Of a stretch of DNA of 11,530 bases, positions 7,700 through 11,530 are shown one piece after another (position 1 is the first letter of the stretch; every line of letters begins with the position of its first letter). The position numbers and the translations under genes were made by a program. The notes under the pieces were generated by a model. It was not told the DNA's origin and did no database searches. It saw only the letters and a list, made by a program, of their open reading frames with translations. Source of the DNA: Dichomitus squalens LYAD-421 SS1 (Eukaryota; Basidiomycota; Agaricomycetes; Polyporales; Polyporaceae); the NCBI RefSeq assembly GCF_000275845.1, contig NW_006766956.1:4469-15998 (forward strand), written 5' to 3'.

Positions 7700-7864
7700 G
7701 TTACATAGATTTTCTCCACAGGTACCATATATATCCATCACTGCTGGACTTGGGCAAAGTGGTGACACCTCACCTTGAGATTCACCTGCTGAGGCTTGCA
7801 TATGTGTAATGTCTGGGACTATGTATATAATATGGAGTGTGCTATAGAGTATGCTTCATGGTCT

Positions 7865-8000
7865 GAATGCTGTGCTGACAGCCTAGTCCTATACATGATA
7901 ACAAGTTCTATGTTGAGTTGTGCCCTCAAATATAAGTCAGCTATCATGGTGATTTTGCAGCTATAGATGTGTGTAATGCTTGAGTTGAGAACTATGAGCT
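7865..8000 (+). repeat. 136-bp dispersed repeat, copy 2 (uninterrupted empty site)
   Basis: This copy is 133 of 136 identical to 4950-5085. It continues smoothly upstream (…CATGGTCT then GAATG), so it shows the state of the sequence before a retrotransposon landed in the other copy. It lies inside the inverted-repeat element at 7298-8346. To the right it continues ATAAATAAAG, unlike copy 1. Confidence 0.9.
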
Positions 8001-8346
8001 ATAAATAAAGAATTGTCATCTTATTTGAGTCTCCCCTAAATGAGTAGTGCTAAAATAGCGCAAAATAGTACTACAATAGTGCAAAATAGCGAAAATTAGA
8101 GGTCCACGTTTGCAGTAGTGCTATAGTAGTATCATGTTGGCACTACATGGCACTATAGAAAAAGCGATAGTGAAGAGTAGTTATAACTAGTACCAAGTAT
8201 ACTAATTAGTGCTTAGTTGCACTACTGAAGAAGTGCGTCTGAATAGTAGCTCTAATGTAGATGTCATCTCTGCTAACACTTGCTAATATAGATGAGATTA
8301 TCTGAATAGTGATAATTAGTGTCAATTCGCAAAGGCTGTTTTTCCA

Positions 8347-8901
8347 GATGCTCCATCCCCTCCCATTGGTACGTGTCCAAGCTGTCACCAGCTTCCATCC
8401 TGCCACGGTCGTAATTAGTGTGGCATGTTGTAGTTATCATTGGGTGGTTGGGGAAGGAGGGATCTCACTGGCAGTAGTGCCTACACGTCGTCGAATAGCA
8501 TACTTGAACTGTATCTAGTTTGTTGTCGTGCAAATCAATATATTTTCGTGAATCATTCAAAATTGTCGCTGTTCTCTATTGCAATAAGAAGCCATCTATA
8601 GTAGGAATATACGAGCTACGGCGTATCTACATTGACCTACAGAGCTGTGGGCGGGCGCTATGTAGGCCATGTACCCCCGAGGTATGCTACGCGACTATCC
8701 CAGCTATGGCGTCTACTTAGCCCGATGTAGCATACTGATTTTTTTCTGATGTAGCGCCGGACATCTAGAGTGCCGTATGCGAGCTCCTCCTTGCGTCCTT
8801 ACATTATACCTCTATCTACGACCTCTCCTGCATGCTATCCCACACTCGTAGTCAATATCAGCATGGTTACAGCGGTCCCCGACGAAAATCTGCTTTCAGG
8901 A
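8347..8901. other. Non-coding region with a cluster of ATGTAG/CTACAT and GCGC words
   Basis: No gene is supported. From about 8610 to 8770 the sequence is dense in short words (CTATGTAGG, GATGTAGC, TATGCTACGCG, GATGTAGCGCC) that also crowd 6617-6690. The two clusters might be subterminal regions of one older DNA transposon, but no clean matching ends could be fixed. Confidence 0.3.
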
Positions 8902-9060
8902 GGCCTGATCCAGCGAATCCGGATAATTTTGGACCTCCCGATGGCCTGATCCAGAGTCCGGCCAAATTTGAGCGAAAATCAGGAGGCCTGGTCAAATCCG
9001 GACGAATTTGGCCTCAGACAAGGCCTGATCCGTCGGACAATTTTGGCCGGATTCAAGGAT
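8902..9060. repeat. Degenerate tandem repeat, four units of about 40 bp
   Basis: GGCCTGATCC starts at 8902, 8943 and 9022, and GGCCTGGTCA starts at 8985, giving spacings of 41, 42 and 37 bases. Units also share TCCGG and AATTTTGG or AAATTTG. The sequence around 5944 contains one more GGCCTGATCC. No coding role is evident. From 9061 to 9303 I see nothing. Confidence 0.55.
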
Positions 9061-9303
9061 TTTGGATCATACATTTGGGCCTATTGCCGGGGGTCCTTCA
9101 TGGCTTCGGTCATGACTGCGGTCAAAACAACGCTGGATAAATCCGAGTTGCAGATTAGCCCCTGTAACAGGCAGGAACGCGCGCTTAGTTAGGCGACCCG
9201 TCGCAGCATGCGTCAACATCGAAGCCTCCTCTCCCTACTGCCATCTCCTCCTTATTTTTTCGGGGCGTCGACGCGCTCCTTAATCTGCCAGTGTTCTTCA
9301 GCG

Positions 9304-9416
9304 ATGCAGGAGCCCACTCACACCAAACGCGCAACAGCCTCCAGGAAGGGCAAGGAGAGAGAGGGCGCACAACCGGATATTGCAGACAGGATTATCGCCC
9401 TCAGGGGCAAGCAAGC
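9304..9416 (+). CDS. Weak candidate first exon of a lost gene
   Basis: From the ATG at 9304 the frame gives a basic start (MQEPTHTKRATASRKGKERE) and then DIADRIIALRGKQA. It can end at a plausible 58-base intron (GTATGC at 9417, ACTCAC branch-like site, CAG at 9472-9474), a size normal for Agaricomycetes. After that splice the frame stops within about 15 codons, next to the tRNA-like fragment, so the gene is cut off or the exon is spurious. No domain is recognised. Confidence 0.2.
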
Positions 9417-9505
9417 GTATGCTCCACTCCTACTCGTCATATCCCAACATACTCACCTTCTCCACGCACCTCAGTACCGCGCCTGACCCGCTGATTCTAC
9501 AGCTC

Positions 9506-9544
9506 CTAAGAGTCTGACGCTCTATCCGATTGAGCTAGGCGGGC
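9506..9544 (-). pseudogene. 5' half of tRNA-Lys(CTT)
   Basis: On the minus strand, starting at 9544, the bases GCCCGCC, TA, GCTC, loop AATCGGATA, GAGC and G give a correct 5' acceptor strand. The D arm is perfect and the A box (TAGCTCAATCGG) is canonical. TCAGA then opens the anticodon stem, and loop CTCTTAG carries anticodon CTT (plus-strand AAG at 9508-9510). The expected TCTGA, variable loop, T arm and GGCGGGC acceptor strand do not follow within 100 bases. It is therefore a truncated copy, or much less likely a gene with an unusual intron. Confidence 0.55.
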
Positions 9545-9859
9545 GATTCCATGAACCGTATGTAATCATTTCTATGCCTGTAGAGGTCTCATCCAGGGCG
9601 AGGAAAAGTAAGCTCCAGTCGATGTTAGCGGAGAAAGGCCGTTTCCCTCTCCCTCATTGACTGCCTAGCACTCCATGAACGAAAATACAGTCGAGATCAG
9701 ATGGCCAATCCCGGTCGGGACTTCCCAAGATGGAGTGCATCTCAAATGCTGTTGGGTAAGTGGTCAAATATAACCGATAATGCAACCCTTGTCTGCGTTC
9801 CCCCTGTGGGTAATGAAGTATTTTGATGAGAGCCGAGGGAGAAATCACCTAGGCCACTT
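9545..9859. other. No supportable gene
   Basis: Mixed-composition sequence between the tRNA fragment and the decayed minus-strand gene. Short frames on the minus strand may be further remains of that gene but show no recognisable motif. Confidence 0.35.
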
Positions 9860-10823
9860 TCACGTCGCTCGAGATACAATTGCCAGGGTGAGGTATGCGC
9901 GCGGAGAGCTTGCCACCTTCCTGGAGTGGCGATGATCATAGGTGTCAATGGAAACCACCATGCGGACGTTACGCCGGGTGCGGGGACCTCTTGCGCACTC
10001 GCTCGGGAAGAAGTGGAGTGCGATCCTGGGCAATCTCACCTCCACGAGTTCGAGCCTGTGTTTCGTGGCCCGGGCTCTGACAAATATAGCCTAGTGTATA
10101 GGAGCTAGGAAGAAACCGACGACCTTGCGTGCGCCGAACTGGCCCTTTGGAGGGCGGAATCCAGCCATGTCGGCCTGCCATCCCGTCCCTGGTCCATTTC
10201 GAGACATCGGCCGGTCATACAACGAGCTCGGGGACACTTGCACCGTCATGCTCAAGCAACTTGAGGACTTCAGCGAGCATAACGAGTCGTGGGATGTTAT
10301 GAGCAAAGGCTGACGCAGCTATGTCCTGCGGAGCTGGGCCAGCATTCGGCCGTTGCGGAGCGCAAGACTGGGGAGAGAGTGAAGCGCGGCGATGGCACGA
10401 CCGAAGGCGCTGAACGAGGGCAAGAAGACGTTTCTGAATGTCAGCACACGGATAGCGGGGAGTTGCGACAGAGCGGTGATGAGGACACGACGGGACGGGC
10501 TCGGTAGATAACCTGCAAACTCGCGGACGAAACGCGAAGTAGTTCCCAGGGAACGCGCGGCCATGTAAACCGGGGTTGAGATGCAGATCCTCTACTATTG
10601 GAGCGAGGTTATAGTTCCGCCAGATGTGTACAAGGTTACGCACCAAGGAGCAGTCGAGGATAATCCGAGATCGCAAAGAGATGATATCGACTGGCACGCT
10701 AGCGACGAGACTCTGAGGGCGGAGCGACACGGGGATGATGGTAACGGAGTAGAGACCTCGAAGATCAGCTCTGGTGAAATAGAAGCAGGCATGACTGCGA
10801 AGAGGGTGTCCTGTAGAATCCAC
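9860..10823 (-). pseudogene. Frame-broken gene remnant, possibly F-box/leucine-rich-like
   Basis: Three minus-strand stretches in different frames read like pieces of one protein. The first, about 10823 to 10585, contains RADLRGLYSVTIIPVSLRP. The second, 10564 to 10319, contains LSQLPAIRVLTFRNVFLPSF and a following Leu-rich block. The third, about 10045 to 9930, contains RIALHFFPSECARG. The regular Leu/Phe spacing and wording resemble the C-terminal repeats of the F-box proteins that are greatly expanded in polypores and other Agaricomycetes. I see no F-box domain upstream. Frames change at least twice and stops intervene, so the gene is dead if the reading is right. The family assignment rests on pattern memory, not on an alignment. 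Confidence 0.35.
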
Positions 10824-10870
10824 AGAGTCAAGCTAGCAGTCAAAGTAACATTCATTCGGTGCGATATGAA

Positions 10871-11282
10871 GTGAAACTCCCCGGGGACCTAGGGACCTAG
10901 TGGTGCCTGCAAGACATGTCCATTGCCGTTACTTACGAGTAAGTAGATGTAGCTAAGCGCATCTGACTCCCATCACCCTCCTAAGTGCACCAATATGTCG
11001 CCGACAGCAGTTCAGTTCCAGCAGCTATTGATATCGTGTGTCGGAGGTGTTCACGCGCACGGTTCGACGTTGTCAAGTCACGCCGCGCAGTGATACCGCG
11101 GCCGATAAATGGTTTATCCGATAGCCCCGACGCAGGGCCGGCTCACTGACTACATACAAGTTCACAACAACATACACTAACCTCCACCTCAGCATCCCCT
11201 GCGGACGCCCCAGCAGTGTCCCAGCCGACCTGCATAGCGAGCCCTGCACCTCACGCGCGAACCATAGCCAGCCACAGCCAGC
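10871..11282 (+). promoter_or_regulatory. Upstream region of the right-edge gene
   Basis: No gene is present in these 412 bases. Features seen are a tandem GGACCTAG doublet near 10885-10900, a palindrome ACTTAC-GA-GTAAGT at 10931-10944, a GATA-type palindrome at 11104-11118, and then a C/A-rich leader from about 11145 that is typical of fungal 5' untranslated sequence. No clear TATA box is seen. Confidence 0.4.
11104..11123. promoter_or_regulatory. Palindromic GATA cluster
   Basis: GATAAA (11104-11109), spacer TGG, and TTTATC (11113-11118) are perfect inverted copies. A further GATA follows at 11120-11123. GATA-family factors bind such cores in fungi. The site is about 160 bases before the ATG at 11283. 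The bases before each GATA are C or G, so they miss the full HGATAR consensus. Confidence 0.3.
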
Positions 11283-11530
11283 ATGCCCCCGCCCACCCCG
11301 ACCGCGCCCCAGTCCTTCCTCCAAATCCTCGTCAACTGCGACAACTTCCGCCTCCCACCCCCCACCGCCAAGTCCACAGAGCCCCTCGTCCCCTGGCTCC
11401 TCTTCCCCTCCCCCACCTCCCCCGCCGTCGGCCTCCTCCGCCCAGAGATCGTCGCCCAGCTCCACACCGAGAACGCGTCCTCTCCGTGTCCCTCGTGGCA
11501 CTTCTCCGACACCGCGCTCGAACAGGGCAC
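11283..11530 (+). CDS. N-terminal part of a DUF4743/Nudix-type hydrolase, thiamine pyrophosphokinase-related (runs off the window)
   Basis: The ATG at 11283 is the first after an in-frame TAG at 11265-11267 and has A at -3. The frame stays open for 82 codons to the window end, with mostly C-ending codons that indicate an expressed GC-rich fungal gene. After a short Pro/Thr leader the protein reads SFLQILVNCDNFRLPPP, then EPLVPWLLF, VGLLRPEIVAQL and WHFSD. This order (aromatic-Leu helix, CDN-F-R, LVPW/F, then GLLRP with a following Val-Leu) resembles the N-terminal domain that precedes the Nudix fold in fungal proteins related to thiamine pyrophosphokinase (Tnr3-like). These hydrolyse thiamine-type diphosphates. 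The Nudix box itself would lie to the right of the window, so the enzymatic call is inferred from the N-terminal domain alone. No intron is seen in this part. Confidence 0.5.
   Translation, partial: MPPPTPTAPQSFLQILVNCDNFRLPPPTAKSTEPLVPWLLFPSPTSPAVGLLRPEIVAQLHTENASSPCPSWHFSDTALEQG

Larger units (their letters stand above)
7298..8346. mobile_element. Non-coding element with terminal inverted repeats (~1.05 kb)
   Basis: TGTAAAAACC...GCGAATT at 7298-7320 matches the reverse complement of 8324-8346 at 20 of 23 bases, including the perfect 12-mer CCTTTGCGAATT. Just inside both ends, ATTCAG also recurs in inverted form. The interior has two clusters of AGTGC or its complement GCACT: five hits in 7378-7473 and eight in 8046-8236, with only one in between. 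Terminal inverted repeats plus subterminal short-word clusters are the layout of non-autonomous DNA transposons (hAT- or CACTA-like groups). The flanks show no clear target-site duplication, so the exact outer borders and superfamily are open. The element contains a tRNA-like unit and copy 2 of the 136-bp repeat. Confidence 0.55.

Noticed and set aside
7298..8346. Assignment of the inverted-repeat element to CACTA or hAT
   Set aside because: Ends do not start with CACTA or CAG-type termini, and no 3-bp or 8-bp target duplication could be seen.
8902..9060. CRISPR-like spacing
   Set aside because: Units are degenerate and contiguous without unique spacers, and the context is eukaryotic.
8832..9192. 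Two overlapping frames of 102 and 74 codons over the 40-bp repeats
   Set aside because: Their translations just mirror the degenerate repeat units in different frames.
11073..11530. Long Gly/Arg-rich minus-strand frames at the right edge
   Set aside because: They are mirror images of the GC-rich plus-strand gene starting at 11283; their composition is low-complexity Gly and they match no family.

Overview
The window looks like a repeat-rich stretch of an Agaricomycete (mushroom-forming basidiomycete) nuclear genome. The evidence is a Ty3/gypsy chromovirus of the fungal type, LTRs with TG...CA ends, a decayed gene that reads like the F-box/leucine-rich proteins common in these fungi, and at the right edge a GC-rich gene with mostly C-ending codons. 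No species can be named from the sequence alone.

Layout. Positions 1-4949 are the 3' part of one Ty3/gypsy chromovirus: the end of gag, then protease, reverse transcriptase, RNase H, integrase, GPY/F module and chromodomain, a polypurine tract, and a complete 568-bp 3' LTR (4382-4949). The element is damaged. There is a TGA stop at 1401-1403 and a one-base frame break in a G run at 2251-2255. Asn stands at the third reverse-transcriptase catalytic position and at the first integrase catalytic position. It lies directly against a 136-bp sequence (4950-5085) that recurs at 7865-8000 without the element, so the window holds an empty-site paralogue.

Positions 5312-6122 look like a solo LTR of a second, different family. 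Positions 6259-6687 hold an unrecognised reading frame. Positions 7298-8346 are a non-coding element with 23-bp inverted ends, clustered AGTGC/GCACT words near both ends, and a degenerate tRNA-like unit inside. Positions 8902-9060 carry four degenerate ~40-bp repeats. A clean 5' half of a tRNA-Lys(CTT) lies on the minus strand at 9506-9544. A frame-broken gene remnant, possibly F-box/LRR-like, runs on the minus strand from about 10823 to 9860.

The only apparently intact host gene starts at 11283 and leaves the window at its right edge. Its first 82 residues resemble the N-terminal (DUF4743-type) domain of fungal Nudix hydrolases related to thiamine pyrophosphokinase. Everything to its left reads as an accumulation of nested and decaying mobile DNA, not as a set of cooperating genes. 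I did not find a convincing new multi-gene system. The most useful signals are the internal copy of the polypurine tract, the CpG-transition pattern of the inactivating changes, the built-in empty site, and the inverted-repeat element with its subterminal word clusters.
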